From NCBI GenBank assembly GCA_023441055.1, contig JAEZQY010000062.1, forward strand, positions 1 through 64,000: 64,000 bases of DNA, given 5' to 3'. The notes under the pieces are model-generated. The model searched no databases. It had not been told where the DNA came from and saw nothing but the letters and a program-made list of their open reading frames with translations. Shown here one piece after another: positions 8,441 through 17,072 of this stretch. The DNA comes from Bacillota bacterium (GTDB lineage Bacteria > Bacillota > Bacilli > Paenibacillales > UBA4045). The position numbers were made by a program, and so were the translations under genes. Position 1 is the first letter of the stretch. Every line of letters begins with the position of its first letter.

Positions 8441-8644
8441 GTGCGTGCAGTACCGGAAAGTGATGCTACAGGGTGCGATATGAGGGATCAGGTGCGTGCA
8501 GTACCGGAAAGTGAAGCTACAAGGTGCGATATGAGGTTAATGGTGCATGCAGTGCCGGAATCTGAAGCTGCAGGGTGCGATATGAGGGATCAGGTGCGTG
8601 CAGTACCGGAAAGTGAAGCTACAAGGTGCGTGGCGAGGATCAGG
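8441..8644 (+). repeat. 51-bp tandem repeat, four copies
   Basis: Units begin at 8441, 8492, 8543 and 8594, each opening with GTGC(G/A)TGCAGT(A/G)CCGGAA. Because 51 is divisible by three, one frame stays open through all copies and would encode a 17-residue repeat (xVRAVPESEATxCDMRD). The only starts are a TTG at 8375 and an internal ATG at 8438, neither with a ribosome site, so translation is doubtful. The stretch 8377-8796 holds no other supported gene. Confidence 0.85.
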
Positions 8645-8796
8645 AACGTTTACGGTGCTATCGCAATCCCGTTTAGAAAGTTGTCCAAAATTGCCTGAAG
8701 AAACCAGTTGAAATCCGAGTGCGATATGGTGTAAGATACTTCTTGCGGCTTCGAAGTGTTACATAGCAGATCACGCGAAAAAAGTTCATTCTGTTG

Positions 8797-8825
8797 TTGC
8801 TTTTCGAATTGCGATCTGATATACT
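8797..8825 (+). promoter_or_regulatory. tRNA operon promoter
   Basis: TTGCTT (8797-8802), a 17-bp spacer and TATACT (8820-8825), with a TG extension one base before the -10, lie 24 bp upstream of the first tRNA. This is a strong sigma-A promoter. Confidence 0.8.
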
Positions 8826-8848
8826 AAATTTCGTTGACTTCACAACAT

Positions 8849-8923
8849 GCGGACGTGGCTCAGTGGTAGAGCATCGCCTTGCCAAGGCGAGGGTCGAGGG
8901 TTCGAATCCCTTCGTCCGCTCCA
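8849..8923 (+). tRNA. tRNA-Gly (GCC)
   Basis: A complete cloverleaf is visible: acceptor GCGGACG/CGTCCGC, D arm GGCTCAGTGGTAGAGC, anticodon loop TTGCCAA reading GCC, T loop TTCGAAT, encoded CCA at 8921-8923. Confidence 0.97.
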
Positions 8924-8949
8924 TACATTCATTGGTGCACTCAGAGTCT

Positions 8950-9026
8950 GCGCCCTTAGCTCAGCTGGATAGAGCGTTTGACTACGAATCAAAAGGTCGG
9001 GAGTTCGAATCTCTCAGGGCGCGCCA
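8950..9026 (+). tRNA. tRNA-Arg (ACG)
   Basis: Acceptor stem GCGCCCT/AGGGCGC, anticodon stem TTTGA/TCAAA around loop CTACGAA reading ACG (the A is presumably deaminated to inosine), T loop TTCGAAT, encoded CCA. It is the second gene of the tRNA operon. Confidence 0.97.
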
Positions 9027-9048
9027 TGAATTGCTTCATTAATATTGT

Positions 9049-9125
9049 CGGGACGTAGCTCAGCTTGGTAGAGCACCTGGTTTGGGACCAGGGGGTCGCA
9101 TGTTCAAATCGTGTCGTCCCGACCA
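9049..9125 (+). tRNA. tRNA-Pro (TGG)
   Basis: Acceptor CGGGACG/CGTCCCG, anticodon stem CCTGG/CCAGG around TTTGGGA reading TGG, T loop TTCAAAT, encoded CCA at 9123-9125. Confidence 0.97.
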
Positions 9126-9149
9126 TCTTCATTCCTTAACAACCCACAT

Positions 9150-9223
9150 GCGGGTGTAGTTCAATGGTAGAACTCCAGCCTTCCAAGCTGGTAGCGTGGG
9201 TTCGATTCCCATCACCCGCTCCA
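9150..9223 (+). tRNA. tRNA-Gly (TCC)
   Basis: Acceptor GCGGGTG/CACCCGC, anticodon stem CCAGC/GCTGG around CTTCCAA reading TCC, T loop TTCGATT, encoded CCA. It closes the Gly-Arg-Pro-Gly cluster; a terminator follows 15 nt later. Confidence 0.97.
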
Positions 9224-9238
9224 TAATGAATAACCAGG

Positions 9239-9261
9239 AGAACCGTATACGGTTCTTTTTT
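9239..9261 (+). terminator. tRNA operon terminator
   Basis: AGAACCG (9239-9245) pairs with CGGTTCT (9250-9256) around TATA, followed by a run of six T. This is a classic intrinsic terminator. Confidence 0.92.
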
Positions 9262-9293
9262 GTTCTTACATAATGTATGATAAAGGAAATTTC

Positions 9294-9989
9294 ATGGGTA
9301 AGGAGCGATCGACCATCATGAAGAAGTTTCTGATTGGCGCAGTGCTTGGACTGATTATCGGATTCTCGGGGAGTGCATTCGCAGCGATAGGGGATCGGGT
9401 AGAGCTGATCATCTCTGACTTTACGATCTATGCGGATGGGGTCAAGCTGGAGATTCGCGAAGAGATCTTGAATCGTAACGGAACCTTGTATCTGCCACTT
9501 AGGGCTACGACGAATGCGCTTGGGCGGGAGGTAGTCTATCATCCGGAGACGAGATCCGTAGAGCTGAATACGCCGGCGCGAGACCCGGAATTGCTAGATT
9601 CTGAGGCCATGCCGCAGGAGGGGGCGAGCGCCGACGGTCCAGTCGACAATAGTGAGGTCATCACAACCACATTCGAGGGTATGCGCGCGCTGCAGGTCGG
9701 GGATCGGGTTTATTTTAACCTGCAGGATTATGGTGTGAAGTGGAAGGAGGGGCTGGCTGCCGCAGGATCGAAGCTGTATCAAGGTGATGCGTTGAAGGAG
9801 CCTGATTACGCGAAGGTGCTGGCCAGCCTGGCGGGCCTGCAGGAGGACCATCCTGACTTGATCTACATATGGGAGGGCGGGGGGTACTTCAATGCAGCGC
9901 ATTATCAGGACCCTGCTCAGATTCAGAAGAGAGAACCGTCGCCCGACATGAAGGCATTCATGGAGGAGCAATTAAAGAAGCAGCGCTAA
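9294..9989 (+). CDS. Secreted stalk-domain (copper amine oxidase N-like) protein
   Basis: The 231-residue product has a signal peptide (MKKFLIGAVLGLIIGFSG, cleavage near SAFA-A). A copper-amine-oxidase-N type 'stalk' domain follows (about residues 30-95; LYLPLRATTNALGREVVYHPETRSVEL). The rest is not recognised and ends in a charged tail. Such domains are very common in extracellular proteins of Paenibacillus and usually mediate wall or protein contacts; no amine oxidase activity is implied. ATG 9294 has AAAGGAAA at good spacing. ATG 9318, 12 nt after AAGGAG, gives the more usual signal-peptide start and is a fair alternative. It stands alone between the tRNAs and an ABC transporter. Confidence 0.75.
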   Translation: MGKERSTIMKKFLIGAVLGLIIGFSGSAFAAIGDRVELIISDFTIYADGVKLEIREEILNRNGTLYLPLRATTNALGREVVYHPETRSVELNTPARDPELLDSEAMPQEGASADGPVDNSEVITTTFEGMRALQVGDRVYFNLQDYGVKWKEGLAAAGSKLYQGDALKEPDYAKVLASLAGLQEDHPDLIYIWEGGGYFNAAHYQDPAQIQKREPSPDMKAFMEEQLKKQR

Positions 9990-10019
9990 GCAAGTTCCCG
10001 GTACGTATGCGCGGGTCCA

Positions 10020-10043
10020 TGCAAGATCCCATTATGGTATAAT
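10020..10043 (+). promoter_or_regulatory. Promoter of the ABC exporter gene
   Basis: A perfect TATAAT (10038-10043) preceded by TGG (extended -10) lies 70 bp before the ABC gene. No clear -35 is present, as expected for an extended -10 promoter. Confidence 0.6.
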
Positions 10044-10112
10044 GAATGTCGGTTATCATAAGAATCATTCACGCTTGCGCACATCGAGAGCGAACACAAT
10101 ATGGAGGTTGCT

Positions 10113-11831
10113 ATGCTTCGTCGATTTTTTGGCTATTATCGCCCTTATAAGGGGCTTTTCTTGCTGGACTTTACGTGTGCGATTATTGCCGGGCTGCTCG
10201 AGCTGGCCTTCCCGCTGGCGGTAAGTGCGTTTGTTGAAGAGCTGTTGCCGAGTGAGAACTGGCGGCTCATCGTATTCGCGTCTGTAGGACTGCTAGCCAT
10301 CTATGCGGTGAACGCCGTCCTGCATTACATCGTCACCTACTGGGGGCATATGCTCGGTGTGAATATTGAGACGGATATGCGCCGTAAGATGTTCAGCCAT
10401 ATTCAGAAGTTATCGTTCCGCTTCTTCGACAATCATAAGACCGGTCACCTGATCGGCCGGATTACCAATGATCTGAATGACATCGGCGAGGTTGCGCACC
10501 ACGGGCCGGAGGATGCGTTCATCGCGGTGATGACCTTGGCGGGAGCATTCGCCATTATGGTTAATATTAATCCGGAGTTGGCGATTCTTACGTTCCTGAT
10601 TATTCCATTGATGGCTTGGCTCACCATTATATTCGGCACACGTATGACTAAGACGTACCGCAAGCTGTTCCGTGATGTGGGCGACTTCAACGCGCGGATC
10701 GAGGATAATGTCGGCGGGATCCGTGTCGTTCAGTCATTCGCGAATGAGGAGCACGAGAAGAAGCTGTTCGCCGAGAACAACGAGCAATACCGCAGCACGA
10801 AGATGCAAGCTTATAAGACGATGGCGAAGAGCATTACGCTGAGCTATATAATGATGCGGTTGATTACGGTTTTCGTGATGGTGGTGGGGGCTTGGTTCTT
10901 CATCCATGACAAAATAGAGCTAGGCGACTTCCTGGCCTTCATTCTGCTATCCAACATCTTCTTCCGTCCGATTGAGAAGATCAATGCGGTCATCGAGAGC
11001 TATCCGAAGGGGATCGCTGGATTCAAGCGGTATGTCGAGATTCTCGACACAGAGCCGGACATCGACGACCGGCCGAATGCCATCGAGCTAGATGAGCTGC
11101 ATGGCGACATCGTGTTCGATGAGGTTGCCTTCGGCTACGAGCCGGACCGTCAGGTGCTGAAGGGGATCAATCTAACGATCCATAAGGGAGAGACGATCGC
11201 CTTCGTCGGTCCGTCAGGCGCCGGGAAGACGACGATCTGCAGCCTGCTGCCCAGATTCTATGATGTCGATGAAGGACGGATTGCGATTGATGGGATCGAT
11301 ATTCGGGATATTAAGCTGGTCTCGCTGAGGAGTAACATCGGTATCGTGCAGCAGGATGTGTTCCTGTTCTCGGGCACGATCCGCGAGAACATTGCCTACG
11401 GGGATCTGCATGCGACAGAGGAACAGATCTGGGACGCTGCGCGCAAGGCGTCGCTGGCTGATCTGATCGCGAGCCTGCCGGAGGGGATGGACACGGTGAT
11501 CGGCGAGCGCGGCGTGAAGCTGTCCGGCGGTCAGAAGCAGCGGCTGTCGATCGCGCGGATGTTCCTGAAGAATCCGCCGATTCTCATTCTGGACGAAGCG
11601 ACCTCTGCGCTGGATACAGAGACCGAAGCAGCCATCCAGCGCTCGCTTGCGGATCTATCCGCTGGCAGGACGACACTGGTCATCGCGCATCGTCTGTCCA
11701 CGATTCAGAATGCCGATCGAATCGTCGTCATTGACGAAGAGGGTATCGTGGAGATGGGCAGCCATGAACAGCTCGTGTCCGCGGGCGGTGTATACAGCAG
11801 GCTGCATAATGTTCAGATGGCGATTCATTGA
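10113..11831 (+). CDS. ABC exporter half-transporter (MsbA/BmrA type)
   Basis: The 572-residue protein has six membrane helices (about residues 10-290) fused to an ATPase domain. That domain carries Walker A GPSGAGKTT, signature LSGGQKQR, Walker B ILILDEATSAL and the switch His in IAHRLST. Half-size exporters of this type act as homodimers or heterodimers and move lipids, peptides or drugs outwards. The start at 10113 follows TGGAGGT; the ATG at 10101 overlaps that ribosome site and is unlikely. No partner gene is adjacent, which suggests a homodimer. All ATPase motifs are intact; the substrate cannot be told from sequence. Confidence 0.92.
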   Translation: MLRRFFGYYRPYKGLFLLDFTCAIIAGLLELAFPLAVSAFVEELLPSENWRLIVFASVGLLAIYAVNAVLHYIVTYWGHMLGVNIETDMRRKMFSHIQKLSFRFFDNHKTGHLIGRITNDLNDIGEVAHHGPEDAFIAVMTLAGAFAIMVNINPELAILTFLIIPLMAWLTIIFGTRMTKTYRKLFRDVGDFNARIEDNVGGIRVVQSFANEEHEKKLFAENNEQYRSTKMQAYKTMAKSITLSYIMMRLITVFVMVVGAWFFIHDKIELGDFLAFILLSNIFFRPIEKINAVIESYPKGIAGFKRYVEILDTEPDIDDRPNAIELDELHGDIVFDEVAFGYEPDRQVLKGINLTIHKGETIAFVGPSGAGKTTICSLLPRFYDVDEGRIAIDGIDIRDIKLVSLRSNIGIVQQDVFLFSGTIRENIAYGDLHATEEQIWDAARKASLADLIASLPEGMDTVIGERGVKLSGGQKQRLSIARMFLKNPPILILDEATSALDTETEAAIQRSLADLSAGRTTLVIAHRLSTIQNADRIVVIDEEGIVEMGSHEQLVSAGGVYSRLHNVQMAIH

Positions 11832-11900
11832 GCAGGGTGCCGGGTTGATGAGATCGCGTGTGATGAGAAGTGCATCAAGCAGTGGGGCGGAGAAGGTCTT

Positions 11901-12051
11901 CCGTTAGCTCGCCTCTGCTAACGGACACAGATGACGCTAAATGACCAATAATGCCACCTTTTAATTTCTAACGGACCCAGATGCATCTATTCGCGAGTTT
12001 TAGGGATAAACACCCCTGTTCTCGACACAATAAGTGCAACTGGGTCTGTTA
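11901..12051. repeat. Palindromic intergenic repeat cluster
   Basis: CTAACGGAC(A/C)CAGATG occurs twice directly (11918-11933 and 11968-11983) and once inverted and slightly degenerate (12040-12051, CTGGGTCTGTTA). The first copy also forms a hairpin with CCGTTAG at 11901-11907. It looks like a dispersed short palindromic element. No gene is supported in 11832-12507. Confidence 0.65.
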
Positions 12052-12180
12052 CATGAAAAAAGGTTGGTATTTTTGACCAATAGCGTCACTCAAGTCCATT
12101 ACAGCTCAATGGCGATCCTCGCCAAGTCCACCGACACGCCATCAAGACAGCACATCCCCGCCACTAGCATCCTTACGCAC

Positions 12181-12330
12181 TCTTCCATTAACTCTTATAC
12201 TCTCACCCAGCAATCTTATGCCCTCTTCCAGTAACCTACACATCATCTATTAACTCTTACACTCTCCACATGTAGCCTTTCGCCGTTTATCAGCAACCGT
12301 ATGCTTCTACCAGTAACTTTACGCTCTGCC
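12181..12330. repeat. Degenerate pyrimidine-rich repeats
   Basis: Versions of TTAACTCTTA(T/C)ACTCTC recur at 12188 and 12250, with looser forms (CAGTAACCTACAC, CAGCAACCGTATG, CAGTAACTTTACG) between and after. The spacing is irregular and the frames are broken, so this is decayed repeat DNA, not coding. Confidence 0.5.
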
Positions 12331-12507
12331 CTATAATGACCCGCCCACGCTGAAACGCCGCTCATGTAGAAACTTTTTACATCACAATCGTGCTGTGGCA
12401 TCCAGACTGATACATGCGATGTGGAAGGTGGATAGGCACATTCCCTGACTTCTCGTATATGTTAATACAAGAATAACTAGTCGATATTATGGGAGTGTGA
12501 GGGTTAG

Positions 12508-13314
12508 ATGGCCATTATGGAAGGTGTGCATTACATCTATACGGTGAATCCGGGCGATACACTGTATTCGATCGCGCAGCGATTCGGGAGCACGGTGAAT
12601 CTGATTGAGCAGACGAATGCGATCTATCCGCAGATCACCGATCCGGGGCTGATCTATCCGGGTCAGGTGCTGGCGATACCCGAAGCGGGCGTGGGTCAGC
12701 GTGATGCGGTGCTGGCGATTATTCATGCGGGCGATACGTTGTACGGGATAAGCAGACGCTATTCAGCCACGCCGGACCTGCTGCAAGGGATGAATCCGCT
12801 GCTGACGAATCCGAACCTGATCTATGCGGGAACACCGCTGGCCGTGCCGGCCGTGATCTATGAAGTAGAGGCGGGCGATAGTCTGTTCCGGATCTCGCGG
12901 CTGCTGGGCATTCCGATGAACGCGATCATTCAGGCTAATCAGGGCAGACCGGGCTTCTCGCCGGATGTCATCTATCCGAACTATCATCTGATTGTTCCGC
13001 TCCCATCCTCCGACAATATCGTTGTGTTCCGTCCTCAGCCCGGCTCGAGGGTTGTGCCCGGACAGGTCATGGAAGGGCTGGCGCGCGTGTTCGAGGCGAA
13101 TGTGAATTACCAGATTCGAGATGATGTCGGAGGAATTGTGGCAGATGAGCGCTATGTGACGACTTCGGCGGGGGCGCCGGCATTCGGCACATTCTCCACT
13201 CCGCTACTGTTCGACAGGCGGCCGGCGACGCCGGGTGGGGAGTTGTGGGTATACGCCAGAAGCGCCAAGGATGGCGCGATCATCGATCTAGTGCAAGTCA
13301 AGGTTAACTTCTGA
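12508..13314 (+). CDS. Triple-LysM protein with Gmad2 domain
   Basis: The 268-residue protein has three LysM modules (about residues 6-54, 57-106 and 108-160; each with GDTLY/GDSLF and an IYPG/IYAG/IYPN turn), which bind peptidoglycan or chitin. A C-terminal Gmad2-type immunoglobulin-like domain (about 170-268, starting IVVFRPQPGSRV) follows, as in sporulation and germination proteins. There is no signal peptide, so it may be a spore-coat or cortex-associated protein delivered from the mother cell. ATG 12508 follows GGGAGTGTGAGGG; ATG 12517 is an alternative. It is upstream of ppc but separated by 160 bp. Confidence 0.85.
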   Translation: MAIMEGVHYIYTVNPGDTLYSIAQRFGSTVNLIEQTNAIYPQITDPGLIYPGQVLAIPEAGVGQRDAVLAIIHAGDTLYGISRRYSATPDLLQGMNPLLTNPNLIYAGTPLAVPAVIYEVEAGDSLFRISRLLGIPMNAIIQANQGRPGFSPDVIYPNYHLIVPLPSSDNIVVFRPQPGSRVVPGQVMEGLARVFEANVNYQIRDDVGGIVADERYVTTSAGAPAFGTFSTPLLFDRRPATPGGELWVYARSAKDGAIIDLVQVKVNF

Positions 13315-13475
13315 GTGCCGAGCGGATAATTTTAACATGAGAATGCGCAAGTTTTTCGTCGAAACAGAGGACTTTAGAAATAAATTATAGTATGATAAGG
13401 AAATGAGTAAATTTGTGAGATGATGAGTCACGGATTCATACAAGATTCGTGAATGGGAACCTGAGGTGAAAGTGT

Positions 13476-16271
13476 ATGTCTGAAACATTGCATCAAGTTC
13501 AGTCAAATTCCTCCGCCAGCAATCCGCTGCGCAGAGATGTCCGCTTCCTGGGGAATATTCTAGGAGAAGTGCTCGTCCATCAGGGCGGCAATGAGTTGCT
13601 AGAAACCGTCGAACAGATTCGCGAGATGAGCAAGTCGCTGCGCAATGATACCGACTCTGCTGAATTCGACGCGTTCAAGAGTAAGATTCTATCGCTTACG
13701 CCGGTGATGCGCCATCAGGTGATCCGCGCGTTCGCGATCTACTTCCAGCTGGTGAATATCGCAGAGCAGAACCATCGCATCCGGCGCAAGCGGGATTACG
13801 AGCGGACAGCTGGCGAATCAATTCAACCCGGCTCGATTGAGAGCGCTGTTCTGGAGCTGAAGTACAGCAATATGCAGGTTGAGGAAGTGCGCCATATCCT
13901 CGACGGGATCTCGCTCGAGTTGGTGATGACTGCGCATCCGACCGAGGCGATGCGACGCGCGATTCTTGATATTCATAAGCGCATCGCGCTGCGCGTCATG
14001 GAGATGGACAACCCCATGCTGACACCGCGTGAGCGCTCACAGCTGACCGAGGCGGTCCGCAATGAGGTGATGATCCTGTGGCAGACCGATGAGCTCCGCG
14101 ATCGGAAGCCGACTGTCATTGATGAAGTGCGCAATGGGATGTATTATTTTGACCAGACGTTGTTCGATGTGTTGCCCGATGTCTATGGAGAGCTGGAGCG
14201 CTGCCTTGACAAATATTACCCAGGAGAGAGCTGGCATGTGCCCTCCTATCTGAAGTTCGGCTCCTGGATCGGCGGAGACCGCGACGGCAACCCGTCTGTC
14301 ACCTCCGAGGTGACGTGGGAGACGCTGATGATTCAGCGCGAGGTTGTGCTGAATAAGTATGCCGCTTCGCTGCGCCAATTGATGTCGGTGCTCAGCTTCA
14401 GCCACAATATCGTGAAGATCAGTGATGAGCTGTTCGAATCGATTAAGCGCGACCAAGCCAGCGTGGAGTTGGTGAATGAGACGCCTTGGCGCAATGAGAA
14501 GGAACCGTATCGGATCAAGCTGACCTATATGCTGGAGAAGATTCATAATACAGGCACCATGGCTAGCGGTTATCATGCCGGCAAGTATAATTCGCCCGAG
14601 GAATTCGTCGAAGACCTGCGTCTGATCGATCGCTGTCTGCGCGGTCATTACGCGGACTACGCGGCAGACACGTATCTGAAGAAGCAGATCCGTTCGGCAG
14701 AGCTGTTCGGCTTCCATCTGGCGCAGCTGGATATTCGCCAGCACAGCAAGGAGCACGAGGCGGCGATCAGTGAGGTGCTGCATCGCGCAGGCGTAACCGA
14801 CAGCTATTCGCTGCTCACGGAGGAAGCGAAGATTGAGCTGCTGCACAAGCTGCTGCGGGATCGTCGTCCGTTGACCTCTCCTTATATTGAATATTCGGAA
14901 TCTACAACGGAGACGCTAGCGGTGTACCGCACGGTGTATCGCTGTCAGCAGGAGTTCGGCCGCAACTGTACGAACAGTTACCTAATCAGTATGACGCAGG
15001 GCGCGTCGGATATGCTGGAGGTTATGCTGCTGGGCAAGGAAGCGGGATTAGTCGTGGTGGAGGCAGACGGGTCAGTGAACTGCACGATACAGGCTGTGCC
15101 GTTGTTCGAGACGATTGACGATCTGCATGCAGCGCCGGATATTATGCGGACGCTATTCAAGTTGCCGATCTACCGCGCTAGCTTGGCCTCGCATAATGAG
15201 GTGCATGAGATCATGCTCGGCTATTCCGACAGCAATAAGGACGGCGGCATGCTCACAGCGAATTGGGAGCTGCGACTGGCGCTTAACCATATTACAGAAG
15301 CCGCCAATGAATTCGGCGTACAGCTGAAGTTCTTCCACGGCCGGGGCGGCGCGCTCGGTCGGGGCGGCATGCCGCTCAAGAGCAGCATCATGGCGCAACC
15401 GCCGCATACGCTCGGCGCCGGCATTAAGATAACGGAGCAGGGCGAGGTGCTCTCCTCCCGTTATTCGATGAAGGGCATCGCATACCGCAGCTTGGAGCAA
15501 GCGACTTCTGCGCTGATTACAGCCGAGACGATGTCGCTGCATCCGAAGAGCGATCTCTTCGAGCATAAGTGGGAGAGCGCGTTCGATCAGATCTCTGCCG
15601 TCGCGCAGACCAAGTATCAGGATCTGGTGTTCCGTGACCCGGACTTCCTAGCGTTCTTCAAGGAATCCACGCCGCTGCCGGAGATCGGCGAGCTGAACAT
15701 TGGCTCCAGACCATCCAAGCGTAAGGGCAGTGATCGCTTCGAGGATCTGCGCGCTATTCCATGGGTATTCGCTTGGACACAGAGCCGTTATCTGTTCCCG
15801 GCTTGGTATGCTGCTGGAACAGGAATTCATTCTTATTATCAGGGCAAGCCGGAACGTCTGGAAGAGCTGAAGCAGATGTATGAGGAGTGGTCGTTCTTCC
15901 GTATGGTGATCGACAGTCTGCAGATGGCGCTGGCTAAGGCGGATCTGAGCATCGCCAAGGAATACGCAGGTATGTACCAGGAGCGCGAGTCAGCGGAGCG
16001 TATCTATGGATTAATTAATGACGAGTACGAAGCGACATGTGATCTGATCCTGAAGATTACCGGGCAGAATGAGATTCTCGACAACACGCCGGTCATTCAG
16101 GAATCGATTCGCCTGCGGAATCCGTATGTGGATCCGCTTAGCTATCTGCAGGTGCAGCTGCTGACCGAACTGCGCCAGACACGCGAACGAGGCGAGGATG
16201 ACTCCGCGCTTATCCGCGAGGTGCTGCTCACTATTAATGGGATCGCAGCGGGTCTCCGGAACACGGGCTGA
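13476..16271 (+). CDS. ppc: Phosphoenolpyruvate carboxylase
   Basis: The 931-residue enzyme carboxylates phosphoenolpyruvate with bicarbonate to oxaloacetate, an anaplerotic step. Catalytic regions are intact: MTAHPTEAMRR (catalytic His), GSWIGGDRDGNP, the GYSDSNKDGGMLTANW block, and the mobile loop FFHGRGGALGRGGMP. The length is normal for bacterial Ppc and the protein ends in the typical -NTG. The start follows GAGGTGA at 7 nt. Many Bacillus use pyruvate carboxylase instead, whereas Ppc is common in Paenibacillus. A strong hairpin follows the gene. Confidence 0.97.
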   Translation: MSETLHQVQSNSSASNPLRRDVRFLGNILGEVLVHQGGNELLETVEQIREMSKSLRNDTDSAEFDAFKSKILSLTPVMRHQVIRAFAIYFQLVNIAEQNHRIRRKRDYERTAGESIQPGSIESAVLELKYSNMQVEEVRHILDGISLELVMTAHPTEAMRRAILDIHKRIALRVMEMDNPMLTPRERSQLTEAVRNEVMILWQTDELRDRKPTVIDEVRNGMYYFDQTLFDVLPDVYGELERCLDKYYPGESWHVPSYLKFGSWIGGDRDGNPSVTSEVTWETLMIQREVVLNKYAASLRQLMSVLSFSHNIVKISDELFESIKRDQASVELVNETPWRNEKEPYRIKLTYMLEKIHNTGTMASGYHAGKYNSPEEFVEDLRLIDRCLRGHYADYAADTYLKKQIRSAELFGFHLAQLDIRQHSKEHEAAISEVLHRAGVTDSYSLLTEEAKIELLHKLLRDRRPLTSPYIEYSESTTETLAVYRTVYRCQQEFGRNCTNSYLISMTQGASDMLEVMLLGKEAGLVVVEADGSVNCTIQAVPLFETIDDLHAAPDIMRTLFKLPIYRASLASHNEVHEIMLGYSDSNKDGGMLTANWELRLALNHITEAANEFGVQLKFFHGRGGALGRGGMPLKSSIMAQPPHTLGAGIKITEQGEVLSSRYSMKGIAYRSLEQATSALITAETMSLHPKSDLFEHKWESAFDQISAVAQTKYQDLVFRDPDFLAFFKESTPLPEIGELNIGSRPSKRKGSDRFEDLRAIPWVFAWTQSRYLFPAWYAAGTGIHSYYQGKPERLEELKQMYEEWSFFRMVIDSLQMALAKADLSIAKEYAGMYQERESAERIYGLINDEYEATCDLILKITGQNEILDNTPVIQESIRLRNPYVDPLSYLQVQLLTELRQTRERGEDDSALIREVLLTINGIAAGLRNTG

Positions 16272-16289
16272 TCACAGACCATAACCCAT

Positions 16290-16330
16290 AAGCCGGATTA
16301 TCGGACTAGACAACCGATAAGCCGGCTTTC
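16290..16330 (+). terminator. ppc terminator
   Basis: A 15-bp stem with one mismatch (16290-16304 with 16314-16328, loop 9 nt) starts AAGCCGG and ends CCGGCTT, followed by a short T-rich stretch. Confidence 0.8.
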
Positions 16331-16428
16331 GTATAGCTGACATGGAATGGCTATCCATGCCATAGGCTAATTCAGATCGTACAGTTAGTACCTAAATAGA
16401 GATGGAGCAGGAGAGGGTGTAAACGAAC

Positions 16429-16995
16429 ATGGAAGCAAGCGTAGTTGCGCTGGCGCGCGAAGGGGATCGCGCGGCATTCGCCGAACTGGTGGACATGTAT
16501 AAGGGTAAATTGTTTCACCTGGGCTTCCGTATGCTCGGCAATAGTCAAGAAGCGGAGGATATCGTACAAGAGACCTTCCTAAGAGTGTATGAGCACTTCG
16601 GGCGATATGACCAGCAGCATAAGTTCTCTACATGGATCTACCGCATTGCAACCAATCTATGCATCGATCGATTGCGCAAGAGAAGGGCGGTGTATTCACT
16701 CGACGCCGACATATCGGATGGGGATAATCTAGACGGATATTCCACGCTGCAGGCCGATGAGCCGACACCAGAGGAGCAATTGGTGCTCACGGAGCGGCAG
16801 CAGCTGATCGCGGATGCGATGGCGGCGTTGCCGGCGAAGTATAAATCGGCGATGGCGCTCAAGTATTATCAGGATCTATCCTTGCAGGAGATCAGTGATA
16901 TTCTGCAAATCCCGGTATCTACCGTGAAGACGAGAATACACCGCGGGCGAGATTATCTGCGCAAGAAGCTGGAGCGGCACAAGGATTCATTATAA
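16429..16995 (+). CDS. sigW: ECF sigma factor SigW
   Basis: The 188-residue ECF sigma factor is close to the 187 residues of B. subtilis SigW. Region 2 (EDIVQETFLRVYEHFGRY...FSTWIYRIATNLCIDRLRKRR) and region 4 (LPAKYKSAMALKYYQDLSLQEISDILQIPVSTVKTRIHRG) are complete. SigW controls responses to cell-envelope stress and antimicrobial peptides. It is followed by rsiW and then cdaA-cdaR-glmM, the same order as in B. subtilis, which supports the name. A GGAGAGGGTG ribosome site precedes the ATG at about 10 nt. I did not find a clear SigW-type autoregulatory promoter upstream. Confidence 0.93.
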   Translation: MEASVVALAREGDRAAFAELVDMYKGKLFHLGFRMLGNSQEAEDIVQETFLRVYEHFGRYDQQHKFSTWIYRIATNLCIDRLRKRRAVYSLDADISDGDNLDGYSTLQADEPTPEEQLVLTERQQLIADAMAALPAKYKSAMALKYYQDLSLQEISDILQIPVSTVKTRIHRGRDYLRKKLERHKDSL

Positions 16996-17072
16996 TCACG
17001 AATAATGAAACGCAATGAATAGATTGTACGTAGTATAGAGTAATTATGCGCAAGTGAAAGGAGCTGCCGGTC

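Noticed and set aside
8441..8644. CRISPR array
   Set aside because: The 51-bp units are contiguous tandem repeats without unique spacers, and no cas genes are near.
8673..8924. Minus-strand ORF reading MERTKGFEPSTLALARR
   Set aside because: It is the antisense of tRNA-Gly (GCC); such 'GFEPSTLALARR' proteins are a well-known artefact.
9129..9542. Minus-strand ORF with MGIEPTLPAWKAGVLPLNY
   Set aside because: It is the antisense of tRNA-Gly (TCC) extended into the stalk-protein gene; no ribosome site.
14037..14846. 269-codon minus-strand ORF inside ppc
   Set aside because: Antisense shadow of a highly conserved enzyme; no ribosome site or known family.
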